DNA of 58,218 nucleotides from an uncultured Lachnospiraceae bacterium (GCA_910578825.1 CAJTSB010000020.1:1-58218), one strand, 5' to 3'. Shown: positions 25,604-34,934, counted from the first letter of the stretch. Made by a program: numbers and translations. The notes: generated by a model from the letters alone, not told the origin.

Positions 25604-27679
25604 CTATTCAACTAATCCCCTTTCTATTGAAAATGCCAAAGCACGTAACCGGTTTACTGTTTTATTCGCTCCACTTAACCTGTAAATCATGTTTTCCGGA
25701 GAACGTATGTCACTCGTAGCCTGTAAAATGCCGATTTCACTTTCTGACAATATTTCAAAAACCTCGCACAACTCAACCAGAGATGGAGATAGCTCTGTAT
25801 CTCTTAATATAAAAAATAAATCTCTTGGCGAAAGCCCTCCTAACTCGTCCTGCTCTTTACAAAACCTTGATACCACTATGGAAATAATCTCTAATTCTCT
25901 CCTCCTTGATGTAATTATCTCATACAATTCTGAGATTCCATTTGGAACTTTAAAAATTAGCGCAATTTCCGACAAACTCAACCCCAACTCATGAAATGCA
26001 TTTGCAACCTCTACCAACTGTGCAACTGTAACCAAAGCAAACAATTTCTTTTCTGCATGATTTCGTATAGTGTCACCACTAAATCCCCTCCCTACAATTG
26101 CAACAAAATCAGATTTATTTTTATCTTTATGGGTATCTATCGCCACATCGCTGATATCACTATGTGAGACATTTCCATTTGACTTAGATTTTGCATCTAC
26201 AATTGCAGTAATAGTTTGTTCCGAGTCTTTCCATTTGACTACAATATCCGTATCTCCAGCACCGCCAATCCGTTCTGCATGAAATCCCATATAGCGGAAC
26301 ATCTCTGCAATAGCCTCCTCAAAAGCCACACCTGCAGCTTTGCCTTCCGCCCATGGGTTACATGATGCCTCCTGCATCGCTTTTACTATCTGCTCAAATT
26401 CATCAATTTCCATTTTCACAGTATTGTCTTCATTAACTATATCTTTTTCTTCCATCTCGCTCGTATTCTCTTCCGCCAACGGTAAACCTTCAATAAAACA
26501 CATTCCCATTGGCGTAGCTTTCAAATGAAGATACTGCGTCTCCTCCAAGAGACCTGCTTCTACTAAAAATCCAACAATCCATCTTGCTTTCTCATTATTC
26601 AGCCCATACTGTTTCCCCTGTTCATATATGCTGTTTCTGGTAATATCATTTTCAGCAGCCCGAATCATTTCTCCCACAAATTGCATATTAGAATGAAGAA
26701 TCCTGATAAAATCCAAATCATTGCCTGTTTCAAGCCATGCCTTTGCAACTGGCGTCGCCAGATAAACGCTACGCCCGACCTCTTCTATAAGTCCGGACGC
26801 CTTTAAAAAAGGCAACATTGATTCTGCACTACTTGTCTTTAAATGAAATTTATTTTCGATAAAAGAAAACAATTCACTCCGGTCAATACGCTCAGACGCA
26901 ACTTGCGTAATAATTCGCAAATTGTCAATTCGATTGGGACTGGGCGCCCAGATATTATATGTACTTCTTTTCTTAAGCATCTCAGGAAAATCTGACAATT
27001 TCTGGAGCAACATTGCTATCTCAGCCGGAGGTTCCGCTATTTCAATATCGTTTGAATCTGTCTCTAAACATTTGAATATATGGGGACTCACCAAAGTACA
27101 TTTTTTTAGAAAATCTTTTCCGGAAATTGTAGCCTCCCATTTCCGGTTCCCTACTCCCTGTATCAAGTCAAGAACTTCCAGCCAATCCATTCTTTTTCTG
27201 GTGTTACTGAGATTACACCATTCTAACCCATATAATTCACAAAGATTTTCATCAACCTCCTCAACTGTTAATGGTGTCTCCGCCAACATTTCGACCACTT
27301 CACCAAACAGTCGGATTCTATCATGCATCTGAACCGCTAACTGCCTCTTATCCGGATTTGCAAAAAACTCCGCTCCATCATTTGACAGACATAATACACC
27401 TGCCTGATTATTAACCAATCCTATTCCTTTCAAAAAAGGAGCATATATTCTCCATGAATATGTATCTGAAATACTGGTCACTTCCGGTATTTCATCCAAA
27501 TCATTTGCCTGCCCATCACCAATCAGAGCCACCAATTCCTTAAGGAGACAAAACCAATTCTGCTTTCCTCCTCTAAAGTCTGGAATAGACCAGCTCTTTC
27601 TTCTCCATTCCATTTTTCTTCTTCTGATTTCCCTCGTCTCCAGTTCATTAATTTCATCCTTATGTACACCGTTGTTCAC
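25604..27679 (-). CDS. FokI-like PD-(D/E)XK nuclease with winged-helix repeats
   Basis: 691 aa from a GTG start with a perfect AAGGAGG site; the upstream ATG pair lacks this. The first 400 residues contain several winged-helix-like modules (such as YAPFLKGIGLVNNQAGVLCLSNDGAEFF, MLPFLKASGLIEEVGRSVYLATPVAKAWLE and IVGFLVEAGLLEETQYLHLKATPMG). A nuclease domain follows at about 450-570: FEEAIAEMF, then TDIVV (D478), then IVDAKSKSNGNVSH (D495, K497). The D-x16-D-x-K spacing equals that of FokI (D450, D467, K469). A helical C-terminus follows. It may be a type IIS-like or type IV defence nuclease. No partner methyltransferase is adjacent. Confidence 0.75.
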   Translation of the reverse strand: MNNGVHKDEINELETREIRRRKMEWRRKSWSIPDFRGGKQNWFCLLKELVALIGDGQANDLDEIPEVTSISDTYSWRIYAPFLKGIGLVNNQAGVLCLSNDGAEFFANPDKRQLAVQMHDRIRLFGEVVEMLAETPLTVEEVDENLCELYGLEWCNLSNTRKRMDWLEVLDLIQGVGNRKWEATISGKDFLKKCTLVSPHIFKCLETDSNDIEIAEPPAEIAMLLQKLSDFPEMLKKRSTYNIWAPSPNRIDNLRIITQVASERIDRSELFSFIENKFHLKTSSAESMLPFLKASGLIEEVGRSVYLATPVAKAWLETGNDLDFIRILHSNMQFVGEMIRAAENDITRNSIYEQGKQYGLNNEKARWIVGFLVEAGLLEETQYLHLKATPMGMCFIEGLPLAEENTSEMEEKDIVNEDNTVKMEIDEFEQIVKAMQEASCNPWAEGKAAGVAFEEAIAEMFRYMGFHAERIGGAGDTDIVVKWKDSEQTITAIVDAKSKSNGNVSHSDISDVAIDTHKDKNKSDFVAIVGRGFSGDTIRNHAEKKLFALVTVAQLVEVANAFHELGLSLSEIALIFKVPNGISELYEIITSRRRELEIISIVVSRFCKEQDELGGLSPRDLFFILRDTELSPSLVELCEVFEILSESEIGILQATSDIRSPENMIYRLSGANKTVNRLRALAFSIERGLVE

Positions 27680-27733
27680 TATTAATCCTCCTTGACGCGA
27701 TAAAAAAATCTTTACAACCTGCATCACCTCTGT

Positions 27734-28405
27734 TTATTCCATATTCAGTTCCTTCATCGCATGCATAATGTGTATTTTCATTGCGCTTCTTGCGCCCTCT
27801 GCATTGCGCTGTTCCAGGAATTCCATAATCATCTTATGGTCGCCGACCGTATCGTTGACTGCTTTATCGCTTTGTGAGGATAACACAACGCCTTTCGAAA
27901 TTGCCTGATATAAAATCGGCATCAGCTTATTCATAAACTCATTGTGCGTAGCCTGCGCGATCGCTTTGTGAAATGCATGTTCCTCCTTCGTCCGGTCTTC
28001 TCCATTTTTGATTTTATGTTCTATCCTTTTGCCATAATCAAGGATTCTCTTTATCTCTGTGTCCGTACCTCTCATAGCTGCGAAATACGCCGCCTCCGGC
28101 TCAAAAATCAGCCGCATCTCATAGAGGTCTTTGGCATTTACTTTCATCGCTGATAATTGTTCCAGTTCCTGCGGCTGTTTCAATGCTTTTTCTGTGACAA
28201 ACGTTCCTTTACCGCGTCTGATTTCCAGTATATCGTAGGCAACCAGAATTCGGATCGCCTCACGCAATGTCGTACGGCTCACGCCTAATTCCTCTGATAA
28301 ATTCAACTCATTGGGAAGTTTATCTCCAACGGAAAACCGTTTTTCTATCGTTATCATGGATAAAATATTATCCGCAATACTCTGCGAGAGCATTTTATTC
28401 TTCAT
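27734..28405 (-). CDS. GntR-family regulator, FadR/FCD subfamily
   Basis: 223 aa, starting MKNKMLSQSIADNILSM; a longer upstream start has no ribosome site. The winged helix has KLPNELNLSEELGVSRTTLREAIRILVAYDILEIRRGKGTFV (about 28-70). The all-helical FCD ligand domain (about 85-215) has the metal/ligand-type residues EPEAAYFAA, HKAIAQATHN, and D-H in DTVGDHKMIMEFL. Such regulators sense sugar acids or organic acids. No target operon is adjacent, so the target is unknown. It is followed 54 nt later by the nuclease gene on the same strand. Confidence 0.92.
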   Translation of the reverse strand: MKNKMLSQSIADNILSMITIEKRFSVGDKLPNELNLSEELGVSRTTLREAIRILVAYDILEIRRGKGTFVTEKALKQPQELEQLSAMKVNAKDLYEMRLIFEPEAAYFAAMRGTDTEIKRILDYGKRIEHKIKNGEDRTKEEHAFHKAIAQATHNEFMNKLMPILYQAISKGVVLSSQSDKAVNDTVGDHKMIMEFLEQRNAEGARSAMKIHIMHAMKELNME

Positions 28406-28550
28406 GGTCTGTCCACCTTTTTCTTTTCCAACCATTATACAATGCACTGTTTGCAGTTTCAATCAAATCTTTCCAAAAGTTTGTGCCAGCACTTTATAAC
28501 ATCTTTCAATTATGCCTGCAATCCAATTGTTCTGACTGGTTACAGGATAA

Positions 28551-28584
28551 AAGGGAAACAGCCTCTTTACAAAGCGTCTCCCTT
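28551..28584 (-). terminator. Predicted terminator after the M56-associated ATPase
   Basis: The hairpin AAGGGA...TCCCTT has inner partly paired arms (CTTTACAAAG centre) and is followed on the minus strand by a T-rich stretch (CCCTTTTATCC). It is the only strong hairpin in the 250-bp gap between the ATPase and the GntR gene. Confidence 0.5.
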
Positions 28585-28655
28585 CTCTGACCTTTCTCAA
28601 AATAATATTTACCATGAATATTTTCAACGCACCAGCCAAAGCTGCTGCAAAAACT

Positions 28656-29324
28656 TTAGCACGCCGCAAACCGCAGCTCTCCGTCCCGCATCTTAAGCGC
28701 AACGTCCGCCGCCTCGGCAACTTCCATGTCATGCGTCACAATAATCACACAGTAACCCTGCTCATGCGCAAGGCTGCACAGGATGTCAATGATATTCTGG
28801 GTATTCGCGCTGTCCAGGTTCCCGGTCGGCTCATCGCCGAGTATGATTCTCGCGCTGGACGCAAGGCTCCTGGCAATCGCCACGCGCTGCCTTTCCCCGC
28901 CGGAAAGTTTCGAGGGGAAACGCCCCATTTGTTCTTCTGTAATGCCCACGCCTCCCAGCAGCTTTACCGCCTGCGGCTTTGCCTCCTTCGGTTTTACCCC
29001 GCACAGCTCCATGGGGAAACAGACATTTTCCATGACCGTCATCAATGGAAATAAATGAAACGCCTGAAAAATCATGGAAATGCTCTCTCTCCGGTAACGG
29101 TCAAGATTGAGCCCGGCAAGGTTGTTGCCGTCAAAAGCAATCTGACCCTCTGAAGGCAGATCCAACCCTGCAAGCAGGGACAACAGTGTGGACTTCCCTG
29201 AACCGGAAGGGCCTACGATCGCGTAGACCTTCCCCTCCTCAAATTTACAGGAAATATCTGAAACTGCACTCTTCTGTGCATTTTTGTATTTGTAACTTAC
29301 ATTGTCCAAAGTCAAAACTGACAT
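28656..29324 (-). CDS. ABC transporter ATP-binding protein of the BlaI/M56 unit
   Basis: 222 aa, starting MSVLTLDNVSYKYKNAQ after AAGGAG; the longer upstream frame is not supported. Walker A is GPSGSGKST, the signature is LSGGERQRVAIARSL, Walker B is IILGDEPTGNLDS, and the H-loop is in VIIVTHDMEVA. It is of the LolD/MacB group, which partners FtsX permeases. It lies 123 nt downstream of the M56-permease gene, whose permease part it presumably energises. Loss of any toxin, lantibiotic or lipid substrate clue in the neighbourhood leaves its cargo open. Confidence 0.95.
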   Translation of the reverse strand: MSVLTLDNVSYKYKNAQKSAVSDISCKFEEGKVYAIVGPSGSGKSTLLSLLAGLDLPSEGQIAFDGNNLAGLNLDRYRRESISMIFQAFHLFPLMTVMENVCFPMELCGVKPKEAKPQAVKLLGGVGITEEQMGRFPSKLSGGERQRVAIARSLASSARIILGDEPTGNLDSANTQNIIDILCSLAHEQGYCVIIVTHDMEVAEAADVALKMRDGELRFAAC

Positions 29325-29447
29325 ATTTTTTCTCCTTTCAAGCTGCGCATTTGCCTTCCTCCTCTTGGGTAGCGGCACGCGACGCTCAGCGTCACCTGCC
29401 ATGTCGTCGGAAGGCATTTATAAAATGCTGCGCATTTGCCTTCCTCC

Positions 29448-32400
29448 TCATTCCTTTACCTGCAAAAGTTCCAAAACCCTGTGCCTTGTCACCTGTATTG
29501 ACGCTGCTGCCGCCCCAAAGATGCTTCCCAGGAAATACACGGCAAAACAGGAACCGAGCGTCTCCGCGCCCCTTCCAAACAAATTCGGGTTATACCACAA
29601 CATCCCTGCCGCCACAAGGATGATTCCGGCTATGCACAGGGCAAGCTGCTCAAATACCAGCATACAGCGGGCACGTTTCTTTGTAACACCCAGGATGCGC
29701 ATATAAGCGGCTTCCTGCGCCGACTGCAGGATAATTAGCAGCGGGCCAAACACTCCAATGAGCACTGCGGCAGCTACCGCAATCGGGAACAGCGACTCCA
29801 ACAGCCCGCGGATGCGCTCAATATTCGAAAGTCCGCCGGCATCAATATGATAGGAAATCTCCACCGCATAACTGGCGCTTAGACCTTTCAATTTATCCAT
29901 CATATCATACAGTTCCCCAAGCCTATCGTTATCCGCCAGCGTGAATTCACAGTGGTCTATCGAAAAATCCATGGAAAATAGCGTTGTCAAATCGCTCTGG
30001 ACTCCCGTAAAAATGCTGTTTTTAATATTTGCATCCTCAGACTTTGCCACGCCTATGACGCGGTATGTCTTATAGGTAATTGCAGCTTCCGGATCATCTT
30101 CCAGCAAGGAAAACAAAAGGTCTGACAGTAAGCCAATCTCGTCACCGGGAGATATGTCAAGTTTCTTCGCCAGCCCTTCCCCTACCAGGCAAAACTGGGC
30201 GCTTCCCTCAAAGGAAGACAGGTCATACCCTTCCCCATATTCCACCACACAGTCGTTGCCCATATTTCGGACGAGGTCACTGGTAACTGTCATGGGTGTA
30301 CACTCATGCGTTCCTTCAATGTGTACGCCAAAATTACCATAACAGTAAAAATCCTTTACCAGAGACGAAGTTTCCAGTTCCTTCGCAGACAGGAACGTAA
30401 AATCTGACGCGGTGCCTTTAACGCCAAGCTCATAATAAGCGTCTTGATAAGTAATTTTTGCCAGCGCAAGCGTGCCAATGCCAGCAGCCAGCACAGCCGC
30501 AAGCACAAGCGATACGGCGGTCTTGCCGACTGCGCGACGCATATGGCGCCAGATATAGGAGGACACCTGACGGATGGCGCCGTAATTTCCCCGCGGCAGC
30601 GAATCTTTCACCACGGAAAGTTTCGCCATATCCAGTTTCACAGGCACAACCATATCTTCGACAACTACAGGCTCTGCTTTCGTCACGGCTTTCACACGCG
30701 ACGCTCCTTCCTGCAATAATTCCAACGGCGGCAGTTTTTTCATCCTTCTCAGGAAGAAATACGTGCAACATGACACAAATATAAGCTCCAGAGCCAGGCA
30801 GAGAACGATTATGCCCACAGGCAGCGTTGCATCCGGGGTATACCCTAAGGAAACGCTATCCGCCATCTTTGCCAGCGTCTGCGCTGCCTGATGCTGCGCG
30901 TAGTACAGTCCCACGCCGCCGCCAATTGGCACGGCAAGCGCCGCCACCGCCACAAAGGGCAGCAAGACGGAATTTCCCGTCTCCCTTCCAGGAACGCCCA
31001 GCATTCGCATAATGGCATAAGACTTCTTATTACGCCCGATATAGAGGTAAACTGCCAAAAACAGGGCCAGCACTGCTCCCACAATATACAACACCGTAGT
31101 AAGAAGGGACGCAAGCCCTCCCATTCCAAGGCTTTCCTTCACATCCAGCCATCCCCGGTCTGAAAAATTCAATTCCAAATCCAGTTTCTGGGCGAAATTT
31201 ACTACCGCCCCATAAAATGCTTCTATGTCATCCGCATTTTCGACAAAGACGCTGCAGTCAACTGGTTCCGGCTCATAATCCTTGGGAACCTCTACCGGCA
31301 GAATAGCAGACGGCACATAAATTCTATCCGGCGAATACGCATTGGATGCGTCCGCATTGGAACCATGAAATACCCCAACAATGGTAAGATCTGCGGATTT
31401 CGAGAATTCCGGGATCTCTTCCTTCTCAAAAACCGCTCTACTCCCAAGCTCATCCCCTAACTGTACATGAATGCTGTCGCCGACGGACAGGCCGAATTGT
31501 TTCAAAAAGCCTTTGCCGACCACGCAGGCATTTGTGTCTTCTGGCGACAAATAGCGCCCTTCTATGATCTCCAGCCTCTGGTCATTAAACTCCGGGATGA
31601 CGCGCATGTCCGAAACGTACCTAAGAGAAAACTCATGGTTTTGGAAATCAAAGACTTCTGTCCACCCTTTCTGGCGTGCGAACTCTTTCGTCTCCAGGTA
31701 ATTCTCCGGCAGCCCGTCGATCACGCGCAGGGCGTCTTCCCCGGTTTCTAAGTTAAAATATATACCCGATTCTAAGTTACCTGGCATACTACACCCTGCG
31801 TATACCAGACATCGGCTGCCGATTTCCAGGTCGTCAAAAAATGCCCTGGTAAAGCATGATCTGGCGTAATACATCTCACCCAGAGGCACATTTTCCGTGA
31901 CAATGGAAGACCCGTCCGGAAGCCCTCCCTCCCGGTTCTCAAGGTTATCTTCGCCGGCGATTACCTTAACGTCGTCAAATTTCAAAGCCACATGGTCTTC
32001 CATGACGCGGTCGCTCGTCGTCTCATCAAGATATCCATTGTAAGTACCTTCAAACAGAAAACTACCGCTGCCGCGCAGCACGCATTTATAATCCTCCACC
32101 AGGCCGGCTGTTCGATATCTCGTTTCCGCCACGGTAACACCAGGCAGCGAGGCGAATTCCTGCAGTTGTTCCTCTGTCAGCCACGGTTTGTCCTCCATTT
32201 CATAGTCCACGCCATAACCGCTTATTCCTCCGTTTCCTGCACGAACAGTCTTCGTAACAAAGTTAAGGTCCGGCACCTCATTGTTCAGCCAGGCAACGGC
32301 ATGATAACGACTCTTGGCATTCTCTGTTTCCCGCGTGGTAACTGCATAGTCCGTAACACGTGAAAACAGGGCGAACGAAGCCGATGCAATCAGAAGAAAT

Positions 32401-33107
32401 GTCAGCAACGTTTTCACCGGTGAACGCAAGAGCGATTTTATGGCTATTGATTTCCTCATATATGTACCTCCCATAAGATTTCTTCTATCCTGCACGTTCC
32501 CCTGCGGGTGGTTCTCCCATATGCAGCGGAATCTCTGCTTCATGGTATCCTCTTTCTGAGCTGCAAACGCCGCAAGAGTCAAAAGGCTCGTCCTGTTCTG
32601 CTTTTCCGCCTTCATCGATTTGACAATGCATTCCAGATAGCCTATCTTCTCCTCCCTGCTAAATCCGGATATCAGGGAACGATCCACCCTGATCTCAAGT
32701 TCCCTTGTAATCCATTTTCTCAGCCAGAATATAAGCGGATTCCACCAAAAAATCGTACAGAGAACCTCGCACAGAATTTTCACAATCATATCATGATGGT
32801 AATAGTGCAACATCTCATGTTTCAGTATGTAATAAATCTCTGTTTCCGTATAATCTGTGAATGGCATCAATATTTTGGGTTTCCAAAAACCCAGAATTGC
32901 CGGCGCCTGAATTCCCGGAACAAGTAGAACGTTAAACTTCTCCGACTTTCCACACTCCCTGTTTATCCTGCGAATGACAGATTCCGTATCATGTCTAAAA
33001 TATCCCGGACATTTCCTCATGATACGTATAAAGCAGATATACTCTGCCGCATGGATGAAAAGTCTGCATAACGCACCCGCAAGCCACAGAAACAGCAATG
33101 CTTTCAT
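29448..33107 (-). CDS. M56 (BlaR1-type) metalloprotease fused in frame to FtsX ABC permease
   Basis: 1219 aa, starting after AAGGAGG 8 nt upstream and 15 nt after the BlaI gene. Residues 1-216 are a shortened M56 peptidase: TM at about 3-25, zinc motif HEMLH at 97-101, TM at about 107-128 (WWNPLIFW), and the third-ligand region RELEIRVD at 135-142. It lacks the first BlaR1 TM and any penicillin-binding sensor domain. Residues 217-1219 are a complete FtsX-type permease starting MRKSIAIKSLLRSPVKTLLTF, with two FtsX cores and large extracellular parts. The permease methionine at 32459 has its own GGGAGGT site 6 nt upstream, so a separate 1003-aa permease may also be made. No stop codon separates the parts. 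Confidence 0.85.
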   Translation of the reverse strand: MKALLFLWLAGALCRLFIHAAEYICFIRIMRKCPGYFRHDTESVIRRINRECGKSEKFNVLLVPGIQAPAILGFWKPKILMPFTDYTETEIYYILKHEMLHYYHHDMIVKILCEVLCTIFWWNPLIFWLRKWITRELEIRVDRSLISGFSREEKIGYLECIVKSMKAEKQNRTSLLTLAAFAAQKEDTMKQRFRCIWENHPQGNVQDRRNLMGGTYMRKSIAIKSLLRSPVKTLLTFLLIASASFALFSRVTDYAVTTRETENAKSRYHAVAWLNNEVPDLNFVTKTVRAGNGGISGYGVDYEMEDKPWLTEEQLQEFASLPGVTVAETRYRTAGLVEDYKCVLRGSGSFLFEGTYNGYLDETTSDRVMEDHVALKFDDVKVIAGEDNLENREGGLPDGSSIVTENVPLGEMYYARSCFTRAFFDDLEIGSRCLVYAGCSMPGNLESGIYFNLETGEDALRVIDGLPENYLETKEFARQKGWTEVFDFQNHEFSLRYVSDMRVIPEFNDQRLEIIEGRYLSPEDTNACVVGKGFLKQFGLSVGDSIHVQLGDELGSRAVFEKEEIPEFSKSADLTIVGVFHGSNADASNAYSPDRIYVPSAILPVEVPKDYEPEPVDCSVFVENADDIEAFYGAVVNFAQKLDLELNFSDRGWLDVKESLGMGGLASLLTTVLYIVGAVLALFLAVYLYIGRNKKSYAIMRMLGVPGRETGNSVLLPFVAVAALAVPIGGGVGLYYAQHQAAQTLAKMADSVSLGYTPDATLPVGIIVLCLALELIFVSCCTYFFLRRMKKLPPLELLQEGASRVKAVTKAEPVVVEDMVVPVKLDMAKLSVVKDSLPRGNYGAIRQVSSYIWRHMRRAVGKTAVSLVLAAVLAAGIGTLALAKITYQDAYYELGVKGTASDFTFLSAKELETSSLVKDFYCYGNFGVHIEGTHECTPMTVTSDLVRNMGNDCVVEYGEGYDLSSFEGSAQFCLVGEGLAKKLDISPGDEIGLLSDLLFSLLEDDPEAAITYKTYRVIGVAKSEDANIKNSIFTGVQSDLTTLFSMDFSIDHCEFTLADNDRLGELYDMMDKLKGLSASYAVEISYHIDAGGLSNIERIRGLLESLFPIAVAAAVLIGVFGPLLIILQSAQEAAYMRILGVTKKRARCMLVFEQLALCIAGIILVAAGMLWYNPNLFGRGAETLGSCFAVYFLGSIFGAAAASIQVTRHRVLELLQVKE

Positions 33108-33122
33108 AGCGCTTTCCTCCTT

Positions 33123-33518
33123 CTACTGTGATTTCTTTTCCTGAATAAATTGTTCCAGCTCTTTCATCAACATCTCGTCATTATCTACGCTTTCAAACAA
33201 CGCGCTCAGATATCCTGTCCCCAATACCATCTTATCAAACGGAAAAATCTCCGACATCACATACTTTACTGCATATTCTTCCGGCTTGATGACCGGAGCA
33301 TAACTTCTCGACAGAACCGTCCCACTCTGGACAATCTCGGCAACCTCTATGAAACCTCTCTGAAGCAGTTTCTTCAATACTGACTGCACGGTATTGATGC
33401 TGAGTTCCGGTTTTCTGTCCGGAAAATCCGACGCTTTCAACGGTTTCCCCTCTGCCCAAAGCACATTCATAATGTCCAACTCCCGCCTGCTTAACGCAAA
33501 TTCTTTGTTTTTCGCCAT
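33123..33518 (-). CDS. BlaI/MecI-family transcriptional repressor
   Basis: 131 aa with a GGAGGAG site. The winged helix shows the family pattern LSRRELDIMNVLWAEGKPLKASDF...TVQSVLKKLLQRGFIEVAEIVQSGTVLSRSYAPVI, followed by a helical dimerisation tail. Classic BlaI is cleaved after signalling by the M56 sensor BlaR1. Here the next gene is an M56 protease joined to an ABC permease, so it probably represses the whole transporter unit until the protease is activated (inference). Two dyads in its promoter region are candidate operators. Confidence 0.93.
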   Translation of the reverse strand: MAKNKEFALSRRELDIMNVLWAEGKPLKASDFPDRKPELSINTVQSVLKKLLQRGFIEVAEIVQSGTVLSRSYAPVIKPEEYAVKYVMSEIFPFDKMVLGTGYLSALFESVDNDEMLMKELEQFIQEKKSQ

Positions 33519-33569
33519 TTCTCCTCCTTATCAGTATGTAATTATTTGTTTCTGTGTTCCATATATTCC

Positions 33570-33646
33570 ATAATATAATACTATCAGTATCGCGTCAATA
33601 CTTTTTATATAATTAAATAATGATACTGTATTTTATTACAGTGTCA
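33570..33646 (-). promoter_or_regulatory. BlaI-unit promoter with two candidate operators
   Basis: On the minus strand, TTGACG (33593-33598) and TATTAT (33570-33575) have a 17-bp spacer. The spacer contains the perfect palindrome ATACTATCAGTAT (33578-33590). A second dyad lies upstream at 33621-33646, with TGATACTGTA / TACAGTGTCA arms and one mismatch. The ACTGTA/TACAGT arms resemble known BlaI/MecI operators. Confidence 0.7.
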
Positions 33647-33810
33647 TTATTTATGAATAGAATAAGCTTGATTACCTCAGATTTTTCTGCTAAAATAAGA
33701 CTGATTTCAGATTATGCTATGTTCCATTTAATAATAAGGTGCAAACTGATTTCCCCCACTCGTTATTGTTTATTTTATACCACGAAAAGACTCAAAATGA
33801 GGTGAACACT

Positions 33811-34647
33811 ATGCCGGAATTACCGGAAGTAGAAACGATAAAGAGAGTAATTGAACCACAGATACAGGGACTTGTAATTGAAAACGTAACCGTAAAACGA
33901 CCGGAAGTGACCGCCTATCCTACGGCAGAAGAATTTTGCCAGCGGCTGACAGGACAGACAATTTCCCATATGGCACGTAGGGGAAAGTTTCTGATGATTC
34001 ATCTCGAAAGCAATGACCGTATCATCTTACACTTACGGATGACGGGCTGCCTGTTGCTTACCCCGGCTGACTATCCGCAGGAAAAGCATACGCACATTAT
34101 TTTCAGCCTGGATGATGGCAGGGAACTGCGCTTTTCCGATACCCGCCGTTTCGGACGGTTCTGGCTGATTGGGGAACAGGAAACAGATACATACAGCGGA
34201 GTATCAAAATTAGGCATCGAACCGTTTGACACGGAACTGACGGCAGAATACCTGCATTCGCATTGGGGGAAACGCAAGAAGACCATTAAAGAATGCCTGT
34301 TGGAGCAGAACACTATCGCCGGAATCGGCAATATCTATGCGGATGAGATTTTATTTATGACAGGGATTTATCCGTCACGCCCGGCAAACAGCCTGATTTC
34401 CGCAGAGTGGGAGCGGCTTGCCAGCATGATTCCGCAACAACTCTCCTATTTTATTGAAAAGAACCGGATCACACCGAAAGAATATCTGCAAACAAAAGGA
34501 AAAGATTACCGCAACACGCCATTTTTGCAGGTTTACGGACACCAAGGCAATCCCTGTCCAAAATGCAGGAAAACACTCTGCCGTATTGTAGTTGGCGGCA
34601 GGGGAAGCGTGTATTGTCCTGCCTGCCAGAGACCTTGCGGTGCATAG
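33811..34647 (+). CDS. mutM: Formamidopyrimidine-DNA glycosylase (Fpg/MutM)
   Basis: 278 aa, starting MPELPEVETIKR, which is required because Pro2 is the catalytic nucleophile and Glu3 is also catalytic. It has a GAGGTGA site. The helix-two-turn-helix region includes IKECLLEQNTIAGIGNIYADEILF, and a C-terminal zinc finger has NPCPKCRKTLCRIVVGGRGSVYCPACQ. It removes 8-oxoguanine and other oxidised purines and nicks the strand (base excision repair). It is convergent with the DUF1905 gene, with only 2 nt between. Confidence 0.96.
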   Translation: MPELPEVETIKRVIEPQIQGLVIENVTVKRPEVTAYPTAEEFCQRLTGQTISHMARRGKFLMIHLESNDRIILHLRMTGCLLLTPADYPQEKHTHIIFSLDDGRELRFSDTRRFGRFWLIGEQETDTYSGVSKLGIEPFDTELTAEYLHSHWGKRKKTIKECLLEQNTIAGIGNIYADEILFMTGIYPSRPANSLISAEWERLASMIPQQLSYFIEKNRITPKEYLQTKGKDYRNTPFLQVYGHQGNPCPKCRKTLCRIVVGGRGSVYCPACQRPCGA

Positions 34648-34649
34648 AG

Positions 34650-34934
34650 TTATCTCTCACAAACGGTAACCTCAACCTCATCACCATCAGATTTTCCGAG
34701 CTGCTCGCGTATTGATTTTAGTACGCCGATGATATAACAGATACTTCCATCCGGATTTTTTACTCCCATATTTACAATGCTGCCATCATAGGGAATCCCA
34801 TCAAAGGTCACATGTACTTTGACCCTGCCTTTCCCAAATTCCTGGCGGATATCATATGGAAATGCAATATATGCTCCGCCTTTTTGCGGAATGGTATGAA
34901 TTTCTGCCTTAAACCTGTATATTTTTTCTGCCAC
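34650..34934 (-). CDS. DUF1905 domain protein
   Basis: 94 aa from a GTG start, with GAGGAG upstream. It is a single small beta-barrel domain of the DUF1905 type: YRFKAEIHTIPQKGGAYIAFPYDIRQEFGKGRVKVHVTFDGIPYDGSIV, ending LGKSDGDEVEVTV. The fold resembles AbrB/double-psi barrels. Family function is not established. It is monocistronic by position. Confidence 0.85.
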   Translation of the reverse strand: MAEKIYRFKAEIHTIPQKGGAYIAFPYDIRQEFGKGRVKVHVTFDGIPYDGSIVNMGVKNPDGSICYIIGVLKSIREQLGKSDGDEVEVTVCER

